Positions 1 through 10,497 of a DNA stretch of 64,000 nt are shown in pieces; position 1 is the first letter of the stretch; each line of letters opens with the position of its first letter. The translations under genes were made by a program, and so were the position numbers. The stretch comes from Saussurea involucrata. Lineage: Eukaryota > Streptophyta > Magnoliopsida > Asterales > Asteraceae. The stretch lies in NCBI GenBank assembly GCA_033807775.1, contig CM066312.1, positions 30,477,696-30,541,695 of the forward strand. The letters run 5' to 3'. The notes beneath the pieces were generated by a model. The model had not been told where the DNA came from. It ran no database searches and saw nothing but the letters and a program-made list of their open reading frames with translations.

Positions 1-1022
1 CCTCGGAGTCATCGTCCTCGTCTTCTTCGGAATTTCAGGGCCAGCGGACATGGCTTTTAGCCTCCTCTCCCTGCCCTGACGAGCATACTCCAGCTCAGCT
101 GCTCTCTTAGCAGAAACCTTCAACACCTTGGGTTGAGATTCTCCTGGAAAAAAGGAACGCCATAAAGCACACAAAGGAAAAAGACTCGAGGTAACATAGG
201 AAGAAAAGTAAATAAAACTTACCCGTCATCCCTCTCCTTCCTCTCGACTTATCTTCTTCCTCTTCTCTTCCTTTCTCTTCACACTTCTCCCCCTGATTCT
301 CTCCTGAAGATTCTAAATCGTCGTCGTTCGCCGTATGTCGCACGACGAAAGACCTCTCGACGACGCTAAATTCTAAAAACGAATTAATCTTCGCTTGAGA
401 GTTAGCGTCTGGCTTCACGACCTCGAACTTTATGGTTGTCAATATACAAAAAACAAGTTAAAAATCATATATAAATCATATACAGCGCACGACAGATGAA
501 ATAACGAGGCTCACCCGACGTATTCCGGTTCGTCCTAATCCACTCACTCTCAGAGTCAAGGGACAATTTACGCACGAAAACATATCGAGACTTCCACCCA
601 CGGTCATTCACACCCGTTCCTAAAACCAACACGCGATCGCCCTTGAATCTAGAATGTAAACTACATCGATGACATCCGTCCATCTTGGCTTGATAAGCCG
701 AGAGGAGGTCCTGAACATTCATGGGAGAATCCCATTTCTTAGTAGCACGCTCAATCACTCGTACGACTCGCCAGAACTGGGGCATCAACTGACTCGGTGC
801 CAAGTCAAACTCTAACATAAACGCCTTGGCCAGAGGAGAAAAAGGCCATTCGAAACCTATCTTAAAAGGGTATTCATGGATTACGATGTACCCCTCGGGA
901 CACTCATTTGATCGGATCTGGCCTGGACGAATCAATTCGACCCACGCAAGAATTTTTGCTAACTTTCTAAAGTCCCGAAGGTCCGATGACTCTTGAATGA
1001 CACTTTCAGGATCCCTCGACAT
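1..1022 (-). CDS. antisense extra ORF of the Tat element, 'putative gypsy-type transposon' (PF04195-like), probably spliced
   Basis: The ORF begins at ATG 1022 on minus. It contains a block typical of the PF04195 (Transposase_28) family: 'GYIVIHEYPFKIGFEWPFSP' followed by 'LMPQFWRVVRVIERA'. The frame stays open if two GT-AG introns are removed: 514-409 (donor GGGTGAGC, acceptor CCAG) and 222-144 (donor GGGTAAGT, acceptor TTCCAG). Phases match at both joins, and the third exon is open to the window edge with a basic, Lys/Arg-rich sequence. The spliced product would be about 280 codons within the window. Such antisense ORFs downstream of pol are known in Tat elements; their function is unknown. 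The splice model is inferred from sequence only. Confidence 0.55.
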
Positions 1023-1152
1023 TTCTAAGCAAAATTTGCAGAAGGCAGAGAAATCGTACCTTACTTATAGGCGCGTTAACCCTCGAAGAAGCCTAACCAA
1101 GTTAGGGATTTTCGCAAGATCGGAAGATATCAGATAAAAGACGGCAAGGAAA

Positions 1153-1362
1153 TCACAGCACAAACTCTTCAAGGGCGAAATAAGGAAATGATCCGTCAAA
1201 ATCCCTATTTAGACCGAAAAACAGGGTTGGAACGAATCCTTGGATAACCGCTGCGCATCCCCGTCCTTTCATACGCCCCAATAAATCACCGACACCTGGC
1301 ATCGATAGCTGGTAAGCATCATCGTACATCAGCATGATGTCACGACCTCGTTTCCTTTTCAA
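1153..1362 (-). other. short antisense ORF, homologous to a segment before the second LTR
   Basis: This 69-codon minus-strand ORF shares the peptide 'DDAYQLS' and its surrounding DNA with 4113-4307, which sits at the same distance before the second LTR. The homology shows that the same 3' internal segment occurs twice. It could be an upstream exon or just conserved non-coding DNA. No function is recognisable. Confidence 0.3.
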
Positions 1363-1480
1363 CTTCTCGTTCAGTTAGAAACGGACCAGCCTAATTCCAA
1401 GGTAGCAAAGGTAATTTCTAACTCTTGTCATATTTTTTCGACTGACAAAATTTAAAACTCGGATTTGCTATCCTTCTTTC

Positions 1481-1497
1481 AAATTTTGGGGGCAAAC
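1481..1497 (+). other. polypurine-type tract before LTR 1
   Basis: A TTTTGGGGGCAAAC-type tract lies immediately before TGTTTGGG. The same arrangement (TTTTAGGGGCCAAC) precedes the LTR at 4450. It is the expected plus-strand priming site and marks this LTR as the 3' end of the leftmost unit. Confidence 0.6.
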
Positions 1498-2473
1498 TGT
1501 TTGGGCAAAAAATCACGTCGTACGACCACGACCAGAGAAAGTAAATCGCACGTCATAAGTAAAATCTTGTATTAAGATAAGGTATCGACAGGAACCCATA
1601 AAACATTCGTCGTTGCCCGTAAAAGGTAAGTCGTACGTTCCCCACGACGCTCGACCATAGTATCGCCCGCTCCGTGCGACCATCGCGTAAGATCATTGTA
1701 CCTTCGATCAAAGCTAACGTTAACCTTGACTGTTACGTTTGTTAAGTGTTTAATGCAGGAGTCAAAGTCATTAAAGAGCAACGGATATAACCGACGCAAC
1801 CATCAACGATCGATAGCTGTAACGGACGAAGAGTATTATGAACATTCATCTCAGCGACTGTTTCCAGCCGTTGATCAAATCATTAATGGAGCTAATTAAT
1901 GACGCAAAGACTATAAAAGACAAACTAAAGCATCATTTCAAGGGACATCGATTAACATCCAATACACTTCAGCGAACATCATCATACAGCAGAGAAAATC
2001 ACCCAAACTCATAGCAAAGAACATTCAAACTCTGGAGATTGAGTACTGAAAGCCAGAATCCTACAGCGAACTCAAGAACACTCGAAGGAAAAGCTCAAGT
2101 ATCTGTCTCGACGCACGACATCAGCCTTCGACAGATAGTTCACACTTTGTATTCACACACGACAAACACTTGTTATCACATTCAAACACTTGTACTTTAT
2201 ATTTCGAAGTATTTCCCTCATTTGTATTGTAATCATCGTACGACCGACGCCAGTACCAAGGACGTCACCCCTGATTGGCGACCATAGTGCAGCGACGACA
2301 TCCCTTGTCGTCCGCAGGTTTTTTCCTCGATTGAGGTTTTTCCTGCGTCATCAAATCCCTTGTCTCGTTTATTTTTTCCCTCGTCGCACGTCTCGTCGAA
2401 AGATCCTTTCTTTAGTTGATTAAGTCCACATCGACCTTAAGTTGTCCCTTTGGTGCGATTTTTGGCATTAACA
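1498..2473 (+). repeat. LTR 1 of the Tat-like element
   Basis: This 976-bp repeat runs from TGTTTGGG to GGCATTAACA and starts TG and ends CA. It is homologous to 4450-5334 and, inverted, to the solo LTR 15756-16589. A TATA box (TATAAAAG) lies at 1912-1919. It serves at once as 3' LTR of the left unit and 5' LTR of the next one, because a PPT precedes it and a PBS follows it. Confidence 0.85.
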
Positions 2474-2476
2474 GTT

Positions 2477-2493
2477 TGGCACCATCCGTGGGA
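2477..2493 (+). other. primer-binding site (Tat type)
   Basis: TGGCACCATCCGTGGGA begins three bases after the LTR end. It resembles the TGGCGCC... primer sites of Tat-lineage elements but has substitutions, so the exact tRNA is uncertain. Confidence 0.55.
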
Positions 2494-2564
2494 CCTCATC
2501 TAGAGAAAATCCTCGACGAAGGTGCACCCTACTAATAGTTTCTTGGAGTTTCTTCTATTTTCTG

Positions 2565-2975
2565 TTGCAGGAAAATGGTAGCCTCTGGACGCGTCGAGTA
2601 TTCGTAGACGGGGGAAGTTCAGCAAACGTCATTTTTCTCAACACTATCAAAGCCATGGGAATTGATCGCTCAGAAATCACCCGACGTTCGACAACTTTGG
2701 TCGGTTTCAATGGAGAAGCGACGAACACCTTTGGAGAGATAATTTTGCCCGTCTATGCCGGAGGAGTCAATAAGCAGACTAAGTTTAGTGTTATAGACTG
2801 TGCGTCAGCCTATAACTTCATTTTAGGTCGATCATGGATTCATGATATGAAAGTCGTCCCTTCGACATATCATCAAATGTTGAAATTCCCTACGCCATGG
2901 GGAATCCAAGAAATCAAGAGTGAGCCGAAAGTCGCTCATGAATGCCATAAGTCCACCTTGAAGCCGCAAAAATAG
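2565..2975 (+). pseudogene. Ty3/Gypsy retropepsin (aspartic protease) fragment
   Basis: The ORF encodes 136 residues with the Tat-type protease active site 'VFVDGGSSANVIF' (D-G-G in place of the usual D-T/S-G). The flap/C-terminal motif 'YNFILGRSWIHDMKVVPSTY' follows. It would cleave the Gag-Pol polyprotein. It starts only about 90 bp after the LTR, so gag is missing, and no RT or integrase follows. A pyrimidine tract ending TTGCAG sits just before the ORF and looks like a splice acceptor, but it may be chance. The unit is a deletion derivative that would depend on proteins supplied in trans. Confidence 0.75.
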
Positions 2976-3769
2976 ACTGTCAAGCAGTTGCAAGAGACAT
3001 AACTGCAAAATCTCGACTGGTTCATCCCTCTATCCCTGACTTCTTAGATAAATTGATAACTTTTCCGCAAGTCGACTATCTTTCCCTGTCGCACGAAAGC
3101 ACGGTCGAAGCAGACATGGACGATATTCTTCAAGATCTCTGTGTCGATCTGTCATTTAAAACCCACTTTCTCCCGAGAAGAATGGGATATTAAATGACAG
3201 GGGGCAAATACCCCACTAAAATCAGAATCTGAAAAGGTATATTCCCTATCTCTTTTTCATTCCTTTCATACGATTTTTTATCACAAACGACTACTGACTT
3301 AAACATCGATGGGTCGTTGGTTAGCTAACGACCAACCCATAACATTGTTTTATCGCAGAATCGCACGACAGTAGTCACCAAGTCTACTATATGGTTTTAA
3401 TTTCGCATGGTCGCACGACGTAAATAATCAAGTCCATGACTTGATCATTCTCCTGCAGGAACACATGATTCAAGTTCATCGTATGATCAAATCCTACGAT
3501 CGTAAGGTCTAACGACCCCACAATCTAAGTTCTTCAACTTAGAAAAATTTCATGTCCATGACATGTATGAGTCAAAATAATACTCAGGTTCAATAGAAAG
3601 GTAAACTTTTTTACCTTTCATCGCTAAAGCAAAACCTACACAACGTAACATAGGTCTCTAACGACCATATCGGCTCGGATCGCCAGACCATAGGTCTTTA
3701 AAATGACCATATCGGCTCAGAACGCCAGAACATATGTCTCTAACGACCGTATCGGCTGTGAACGCCAGA
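2976..3769 (+). other. non-coding internal region of the deleted Tat unit
   Basis: No RT, RNase H or integrase motif is visible in any frame. A purine run (GACAGGGGGCAAAT) lies at about 3196-3210. A short tandem repeat at 3651-3772 is listed separately. Confidence 0.6.
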
Positions 3770-3772
3770 TCA
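3651..3772. repeat. three-copy tandem repeat, about 41 bp unit
   Basis: Units start at 3651, 3691 and 3733. They share TAGGTCTYTAA, then CGACCATATCGGCT, then ACGCCAGA. Copies differ by a few substitutions and a 2-bp insertion. Tandem repeats in the 3' internal region are common in Tat/Retand elements. Confidence 0.7.
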
Positions 3773-4276
3773 CAGGACCACGTCGACCGAGAACATCAAC
3801 CCGGCAACATGGGTCCCTGTCTCCTCGATAGGAAAACGTTCCCTGAAAGACGGGAGCAAATATTTTTCCAGATGAGGAAACAACGTCGTCCCGTCTAGGA
3901 CACCATCGGCCGATGACCCGTCCCCTTTGTCGGCAGACGCTGGGGACAACACCTTGGACACTAGCTTCGTCACTGTCGTCGGAAGCGCCGAACTTGCTGG
4001 TGTCGCGTCCATCGCGCCTGGACGGCTGGATGACGCCTTCGCCTCTTTAGGCGTGACAATTCTCGACGAAATATCAACCCTCGAAGACTGTTCCTTCAGA
4101 ACTTCATCTTCTTCAAAGATTCCCGACCCAGCTGTCGGAGCATTCTTTAACCTTTCCCAGCCTCGAAGGGCAGGCACAACATGCGTCACCTTCTTTGATG
4201 ATCGACACGCGTCTATGTCCTTTCGTATATCCGCCCGGATCTTCGACACTTGTCTTCGACAGCTGGTAAGCATCAT
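3770..4276 (-). other. antisense ORF in the second Tat unit, function unknown
   Basis: This 168-codon minus-strand ORF is Ser/Ala/Lys-rich with no recognised domain. Its first residues overlap the 'DDAYQLS' segment shared with the left unit, then the two copies diverge. It probably represents another piece of the antisense extra gene. It may also be non-coding DNA that happens to be open. Confidence 0.35.
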
Positions 4277-4449
4277 CGCGCGTCAATATGACGTCACAAC
4301 TTTTCAACTTCTCGTTCAGTTAAAGGAGAACCGGTCTAGTTCCACGACAACCAGGTAAGTCCCTAAACCCAGGTCACAAGTCTAAGCGTTCGACAAGCAA
4401 AATTTAAAAATTAAATTTGACATTCAATTTTCAAATTTTAGGGGCCAAC

Positions 4450-5334
4450 TGTTTGGGCAAAAAATCACGTCGCTCGACCGCGACCAGAACAGGTAAGACG
4501 TATGATTAAGGACTATATCTTGTATTAAGATAAGGCCTCGACAAAGACCCAGAACACCATCGTCATCCCTCATAAAAGGTAAGTCGAGAGTTCCTTACGA
4601 CGCTCGACCATAGCGTCGCCCGATCCGCACGACTATTATATAAGGACGTGCGACTTCGACCAAAGCTAACGTTAACCATGACCGTTTATTAAGTGTTTAA
4701 TGCAGGAGTAAAAGTCATTAAGGAGCAACGACTATAACCGACACAATCATTAAACAGCCGGCGACCGTAACGAACGAAGATCATTATTCCAGCGACCGTT
4801 TCCATCCGTTAAGGCCATTAAAAGAGCATTCATGGATGAAGCTAAGGACGCGAAGACTATAAATATCAAGCTCAATCAACATTTCAACACATCGAATATC
4901 CGGCGATTAACAACTGAAGCAATATTCAAGAACACCTGAAGTGAAGAACCATTATTCTAAGTATCGCTCTCGACGCACGACAACAGCCCTCGACCAGCAG
5001 TTCACACTTTGTTTCGTACACGACAAACACCTATTTTTACATTCAAACACTTGTACTTTACATTTCGAAGCATTTTATTCATTTGTATTGTAATCACTAT
5101 ACGATCGACACCAGTATCCAAGGACATCGCCCCTGATTGGCGACCATAGTATAGCGACGACACCCACTGTCGTCCGCAGGTTTTTTCCTCGATTGAGGTT
5201 TTTCCTGCGTCATCAAATCCCTTGTTTCTTTATTTTATTTATCGTCGCACGCCTCGTCGAAAGATTATTTCTTTAGTTGTTTAAGTCCACATCGACCTTA
5301 AGTTGTCCCTTTGGTGCGATTTTTGGCATTAACA
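4450..5334 (+). repeat. LTR 2 (right-hand terminal LTR) of the Tat-like array
   Basis: This 885-bp repeat runs TGTTTGGG to GGCATTAACA, with a TATA box (TATAAATA) at 4858-4865. It is shorter than LTR 1 and clearly diverged. The next base, 5335, is inside a copia integrase reading frame, so this is the outer boundary of the insertion. A 5-bp target duplication next to it would be GCGTG; its partner is outside the window. Confidence 0.85.
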
Positions 5335-6219
5335 GCGTGCAGCAGAGAAGTTCTGTGATATGCCTTCTTCTGTAAGATAGGTTTCAATGACGGAGTTTTT
5401 GAACTCTGTGCCATTGTCGCTTCTTAGTTTCTGAATCCTGCACTCATACAGAACTTGGATTCTTTTCATTAAATTTATAAAAATGTTTGGAACATCTGAT
5501 TTCTTTCTGAGAAATTCATCCCATGTAAATCTTGAGTATTCATCGATCAAAACAAGTATATATTTCTTGCCACCTAGGCTCTGTGTAGCAATGGGACCGC
5601 AGAGGTCGACATGAATCATGTACAGAGGCTTAGTGCAAGATATATCAGTTTTGCCTTTATGGGAAGCTCTTTTGAGTTTTCCCATTTCGCAGGCAGAGCA
5701 CAAATGATCTTTATTAAACTTGACATTTGGTAGAACTTTAACTAAATCAAGTTTAACAAGCTTATCTAGAGTATGAAAGTTTAAATGACAGAACCTGTTA
5801 TGCCATAACCAGGCTTCTTCGCTTTTACAGGCAACAAGGCAGAGCTTGTCTTCCTTGTTCTTGGCACTGAAGTTCATGAGGTATAAATCACCACTTTGTT
5901 TGGCTCGCAGAAGTTCGACTCATGTGTCCTCACCTTGTAGAGAGCAGAATGTTCTTTTGAACATCACGTCGAAACCCGTATCGCAGAGTTGGCTAACACT
6001 GAGAAGATTGTGTTTAAGGCCATCCACATATGCAACTTTGCATACGGATATGTTCTCCTTCTTGATGACTTTGTAGCCTTTAATGTACCCCTTTTTGTTG
6101 TCTCCAAAGGTTACAGATCCACCATCGTGTTTTTCTTTGTATGTAGATAGTAGACCTCTGTCGCCAGTCATGTGCCGCGAGCATCCGGAGTCTAGATACC
6201 AGATCGGCACATACTGCTT
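5335..6219 (-). pseudogene. Sirevirus A1 protease and N-terminal integrase
   Basis: On minus, the protease starts after the intron-like spacer with 'PIWYLDSGCSRHMTGDR', whose D-S-G is the catalytic aspartate motif. A pre-integrase zinc finger follows ('WLWHNRFCHLNFHTL' ... 'LCSACEMGKLKRA', HHCC intact). The first two integrase catalytic positions are present, in 'HVDLCGP' and 'RSDNGTEF'. The third (Glu) would lie beyond the Tat insertion at 5335. A TGA at 5920-5922 interrupts the protease-integrase frame. The protein would process the polyprotein and integrate cDNA; this copy cannot. Confidence 0.85.
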
Positions 6220-6248
6220 CTGTAAGACAATCAGAGAGTTTTAGGTAC
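6220..6248 (-). other. intron-like gag/protease spacer, 29 nt
   Basis: On minus the spacer starts GTACCTAA directly after a TGG codon and ends TTGTCTTACAG directly before the protease frame. The gag frame meets TGA inside it, just after 'WVPKTL'. Removing the spacer would join gag and protease in phase. The equivalent segments in three other elements here (23208-23238, 30944-30975, 40218-40248) behave the same way with different lengths. Confidence 0.5.
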
Positions 6249-9200
6249 CCATATCCAAATGGGTCCAGATTTGTTAGGGGTCTTCAAGTTTGCCTTAGCA
6301 TTCTTGGGTTTGGATTTAGCTTCTTTTGAAGAACCATTTTGTTTCTTCTTACCCTTGAATTTAGCATTCTTTTTGGGTACAGAGAGAAAACAGTGTGGAC
6401 TTGAGAAGTGTTGGTTTAATTAATGCATGAGGTCAAAGCATTTACAAAAATGAATGTGCGAAGAGATTTGCTTGAACTTTTCATTGAAAACATTAAATGG
6501 GGGCACAGAGGCATTACATTCTATCCTAACATTTGACTTCCTATTACAAGAAGACCTATGTAGGCTAGTTTGTTGTTTGCAAAATCCTCTATTGAGAGTA
6601 GCCTTCTGTTGACCCCTTATGTGGTGAACTTCTGATGGTTTCACTGTCACAGAAGAAAAAGTTTTGTTATTGCCAATCCACTTACCCTTCTGTTGCCATG
6701 TTAGTTGTTCTTTAATAGGCTTTGAGGGTTTTGAAAACTTTGAACTGGTTGGATTTTGAGAGGACATTTCTTTTTGTTGTTTAATTTTCTTAAGCTCAAG
6801 AGATGTTTTGGCTTGTATACACATGTCCAAAAAATCTGGACATATATGAATTCTTGTGATTTTCTCCTTGGGAGGAATAGTTCTGTTAAGAACTCCAGAG
6901 GGTAGTTTAAAATCCTCTGTGTCACAAGGTCCTATCTCTGACTTAGAGTCAGTCTCAGATTCGTCAGAGGATGAATCATCCTCATATACAGAGGTTGAGT
7001 CACTTAGTTCTCTTTCGACAGAGGCTGGATTTTCAGAGCATGTGTCATACTTGCTTTCATTATTTTCCAAGTCAACAGAAGTATCCATTAAGGTTTCATC
7101 AAAAAGATTTTGACTATTATTGAAAGTACTGAGGCATTCATAAAAGTTGTTTTCACCGATTTCCAATAATTCTTTTTCAGAAATATGAGTCAGTTTTTCT
7201 TCTGTTGAAGCAGCTAAGAACTCAGGTGCCTCTGTCGATAGTTTCTTTTCAGAATCTATAGTGCAGACAAAGGCAACCTGTGATTGAGTCTCAGGTTTAC
7301 CAAACTTAAAGATTCCTGTCTGATCTTGTGTTTTCAGATATTTCTTAGGTTTGGACGCTCTTTTGACAAAGGCTGATGATGGTAGATATGTGTTTTCAAA
7401 CCACACACTCACCATCTTCAGAGGTTTCCTTCTGTGAGGTTCACCAGAGACTTTTCGCCTTTTGCTTACAGAGAGTAAATTTGGAAAACCATGTTTTCTT
7501 GTACTTCCAATATGAAATAGAGAGGACAGAGACTTGTTTCTTTTGTTTCCAGTATATGGATCTATATCACAGAAGCCAATTCCCCGTCTCCCTATTTGTG
7601 TATTAATTTTCTCGTACACCTTCTGTGCATCTTGATATTTCTTTATTAACAAATCTCTTCGGAGTAAATCTTGACAGAGGACTTCTCTTTCCTTTTGAAA
7701 ATAATGTTTTAGAGCTAGAATGTTCATTCTGTCGGTCTCAACGTCCACTAGTTCTTTAGATTTTGTTTTTAATGCAGAGTTAAGTTCAAAAATCTTTTCT
7801 TTCAAAGGATTTATGTGTTTGTTCTAATTTGTTTCAATTTCTTCCTTTTCTTGAAAGATTTTAGCCTTTTCTTGAGTGAGAAGTCTAGCTTCTCTCTCAA
7901 AGAAGGTGAGCTTCTTTTGAATACTTTCACAGGTCTTTTTAAGTTCTGTGTATTCAATGTTTAGTTTGAGCAAATCAGTTTCTCCTTGACTAGAGTTAGA
8001 GTCAGAAGTGGATACCTCACTATCGGAGTCGGATGAGCTAACCTCTGCCATTCCACAGAACGAGGCGTTTTTGTCGCCTTCATCAGATGATTCGTCTGAC
8101 AGCCAGTTCTCCTGATTCACCATTAGCGACTTCTGAGCATAAAACTCTGCTTTCTTTTTATAGTAAGCAGATTCCCTCTGTGGGCGGTTTGGTTTGCTCC
8201 TGCAGTCAGCGGCATAATGGCCTGGCTTGCCACAGTTAAAACATCCTTGGTTCTGGGAATCGTTGCCAACTCTGTCGTCTAACCTCTGTCGGTCACCACC
8301 TCTTTCAGTTCTGCATTCATTGGCGTAGTGGCCTGGCTTACCACAGTTGTAACATACTTGGTTCTGTGGAGTGTTGCCAACTTTATTGTCTGACCTCTGT
8401 CGGTCACCACCTCTGTCAGTCGACCTCTGTTGGTCGCTACCTCTGTCGTTCCTTTCATTTGACCCTTCTCTTCCTCGATCATCTCTCCCATAGCGTTTAT
8501 TACCAGACTTCTTCTGGTAACCTCTGCTGACTTCCCTTGTCAAAAGGGCTAACGATTTAGCAATAGAGGCCATTGTTGTCTCTTCTTCTTCCACCACCTC
8601 CTCATCTTCACTATCAACGATCAAGATCTTCTTCTTCTTCTTTTCTTCCACAACTTTCTCCTTTTTCGGTTTCTCTTTATCTTCTGTAGCCTTACCAACC
8701 AGCGCAAGAGGTGCACTGATTTAAATTTTTGCTTGTGCAATCTGAGGCTCTTGAGCTGCCAACGTTCCATAGAGATCTGACAGAGTCCAGGAGTCTAAGT
8801 CTTGATTTGTTTGCAGAGACATAGACAACTGGAGACATTCATCATTGAGACTCTTTAGAAACATGACATTGTTTTCCTCGGAAGTTCTGTGGATTCCGAA
8901 CTTCTTGCACTTGTTGATTAGAGAGTTTAACTGATCATATGTTGTCTACAGAGGTTCTGTCGGCAGGGCTTTGAATGCGTAGTACTCGTTGATGCATTGG
9001 GCTCTGCGGTTCTTCTGAGTTTTGGCCCCACCCTCCAGTTGTTTTTCCAGTTCCTTCCACAGATCGTATGCAGATTCACACGCATCTAAGGATTGGAAAA
9101 GGTCATTGGGTATGGCCATTATCAGAAGTCTCTTAGTCTTCTGAGCAACTTCATATTTTGCCCAATCAGAATCTGACCACTTGAAGGTCTTTGGTTTCGT

Positions 9201-9416
9201 GTGCTCAGGTATTTCAGGAGTGTCGTCTGTGGCAGGTACACGGGGTGTTGTGATCATTGGTACGAAAGGAGGATTGTTGATATAGTAGATGAGTTCTTTG
9301 TCAGTACCCTCGAAGAAGTGAATCATTCGTATCTTCCATTGAGGGTACTCATCTCTGAGTAGTGTAGGTGGCTTGGTTAAAGAACCAGCGGTGAAGAAGT
9401 TGTTTGTGTTTGTCAT
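6249..9416 (-). pseudogene. Sirevirus A1 gag with two zinc knuckles and long linker
   Basis: ATG at 9416 gives 'MTNTNNFFTAGSLTKPPTLL', a copia-type gag (UBN2-like) with 'LLIMAIPNDLFQSLDA'. Two CCHC knuckles follow: 'CYNCGKPGHYANEC' (8354-8313) and 'CFNCGKPGHYAADC' (8243-8202). Next comes an acidic Ser/Asp region, a coiled coil (about 7990-7620) and a basic linker ending 'PIWIWVPK'. All segments share one frame, broken by four nonsense codons near 8946 (TAG), 8720 (TAA), 7824 (TAG) and 6420 (TAA). Gag forms the particle and binds RNA in the cytoplasm. The long linker is characteristic of Sireviruses. Confidence 0.8.
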
Positions 9417-9704
9417 TTTGAAAAGGGTTTGAGAAATCAAGACAATAGGGTATGAACAGTAAACCTTCAGAGAATGAAGTGGATGTTTCTAATGGTTTTT
9501 ATAAGCTCTAAACCTTTGAACAATGCACTAAAATGGAGATTTAACCGAAGAAACAGATTCTGTAAGTTTACCAAAGTCGAAACAGGTCGAGAATGGCAGA
9601 AAAACATATGTTGTTTTGAAATATATGAAAGATAGGTTAAAAGTCCAAGTTTCTACCAAAAATCATTGTAAGTGAGGATCTCTTGATATAGAAAATCAAG
9701 AATA

Positions 9705-9716
9705 GCTCTGATACCA
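9705..9716 (-). other. primer-binding site, initiator Met tRNA
   Basis: On minus, TGGTATCAGAGC lies 2 nt after the LTR end. It is the standard complement to the 3' end of plant tRNA-iMet used by copia elements. The same site is at 35537-35548. Confidence 0.9.
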
Positions 9717-9718
9717 AT

Positions 9719-10497
9719 TGTTGGTTCCTGTTTTGCTTAACAATGATGATTCTATCTAATTAGTTCAAACAATATGTAATGCGGAAGCGTTTTAACGAAC
9801 TAACAGATATAATGAGGTAGAATAACACACAATATCAAATATATGAAGTGTAAATAACACAGATAAATAGCTCAATAATTCACTGTATTTGATATAATAA
9901 GAACACCAATAACACCGAAAGGTTTGATAAGAATCTGCTCTAAAGGTGTGTGTGTGTGTGTGTCGTGCTAAAGCTTAATAGAAGAGCTCACATGAACCTT
10001 CTATTTACACTACTTCTAAAGGGGACAAGATCTAGATACTAAGGATGGTAGGTACTAAGACACTGCTTGGAATAGTTGTTGGAAGGTACAAAACACTATT
10101 CTGGAACTGTTGCAGATACAACGTTCATTAAATGCTTTGTATTCTGCTTTAGGTTGAAACCTATCAGAGTTTGACACGTGGAGTTGTCAGGTCACGCCTT
10201 TGTACGAGTGATCTTCAGAACCTTCGAATGGCAGAAATCGTGTGAAGTACGATTGTCCTTGTATAGATCTTTTGTCTTCTTACCACAGAGGTTCTGTCAA
10301 ATATGACAGAGGTTTTGTGGCCTTGTCCGCAGAGAAGAGTCTTCTGATTATCTTCGGTCTTCTCGGTTACTCGGCAGAGCCTCTGTCGAAGACTTCTATG
10401 CTTTGGTCTTCTCGGTTACTCGGCAGAGCCTCTGTCGAAGACTTCTATACTTAGCCTATTTTTCAATACTTCTATAAACAGAGGACTGGAGCTAACA
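9719..10497 (-). repeat. 5' LTR of Sirevirus A1
   Basis: This 779-bp LTR reads on minus from TGTTAGCTCC to GGAACCAACA. It is homologous to the 839-bp 3' LTR of A2 at 53564-54402, including the GATGCGGAAGCG-type block near its end. A (TG)n run lies at about 9945-9963. It contains a 49-bp tandem duplication, listed separately. Confidence 0.85.
10356..10448. repeat. 49-bp tandem duplication inside the A1 LTR
   Basis: Two near-perfect copies (10356-10399 and 10405-10448) share GGTCTTCTCGGTTACTCGGC and CCTCTGTCGAAGACTTCTAT. The A2 LTR carries a single related copy near 54290-54345, so the duplication is specific to A1. Confidence 0.8.

Larger units (their letters stand above)
1..5334 (+). mobile_element. 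Tat-like Ty3/Gypsy element, tandem internal-LTR-internal-LTR array
   Basis: Two related LTRs (1498-2473 and 4450-5334) each begin TGTTTGGG and end GGCATTAACA. Each is preceded by a purine-rich tract, and the sequences before both LTRs are homologous to one another (the 1153-1362 and 4113-4307 areas). The left LTR therefore ends one internal region and starts the next, which is a tandem array and not one simple element. Coding content is poor: a retropepsin fragment on plus and an extra ORF on minus, a layout known from the Tat lineage. No gag, RT or integrase was found in the 2474-4449 unit. The array abuts a copia integrase ORF at 5335, so it is nested in that element; its left end lies outside the window. 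Confidence 0.8.
5335..10497 (-). mobile_element. Sirevirus A1 (Ty1/Copia), truncated by the nested Tat array
   Basis: Read on minus, the element runs 5' LTR (10497-9719), tRNA-iMet PBS, gag with two zinc knuckles, coiled-coil linker, protease and integrase. It stops at 5335, where the Tat array enters within the integrase core. RT, RNase H and the rest must lie left of the window. It is the same family as the element at 53564-64000, with near-identical integrase DNA at 5560-5620 and 63940-64000. Candidate TSD at the right end is CTTTT (10498-10502). Confidence 0.85.

Noticed and set aside
6220..6248. Programmed ribosomal frameshift between gag and protease
   Set aside because: The required shift differs among copies (spacers of 29, 31, 31 and 32 nt) and no common slippery heptamer is seen; the splice-like ends are the shared feature. 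It remains possible if some copies are mutated.
9705..9718. tRNA gene
   Set aside because: The match is only the 12-nt complement of the tRNA-iMet 3' end, a primer site; no cloverleaf sequence is present here or at 35537.
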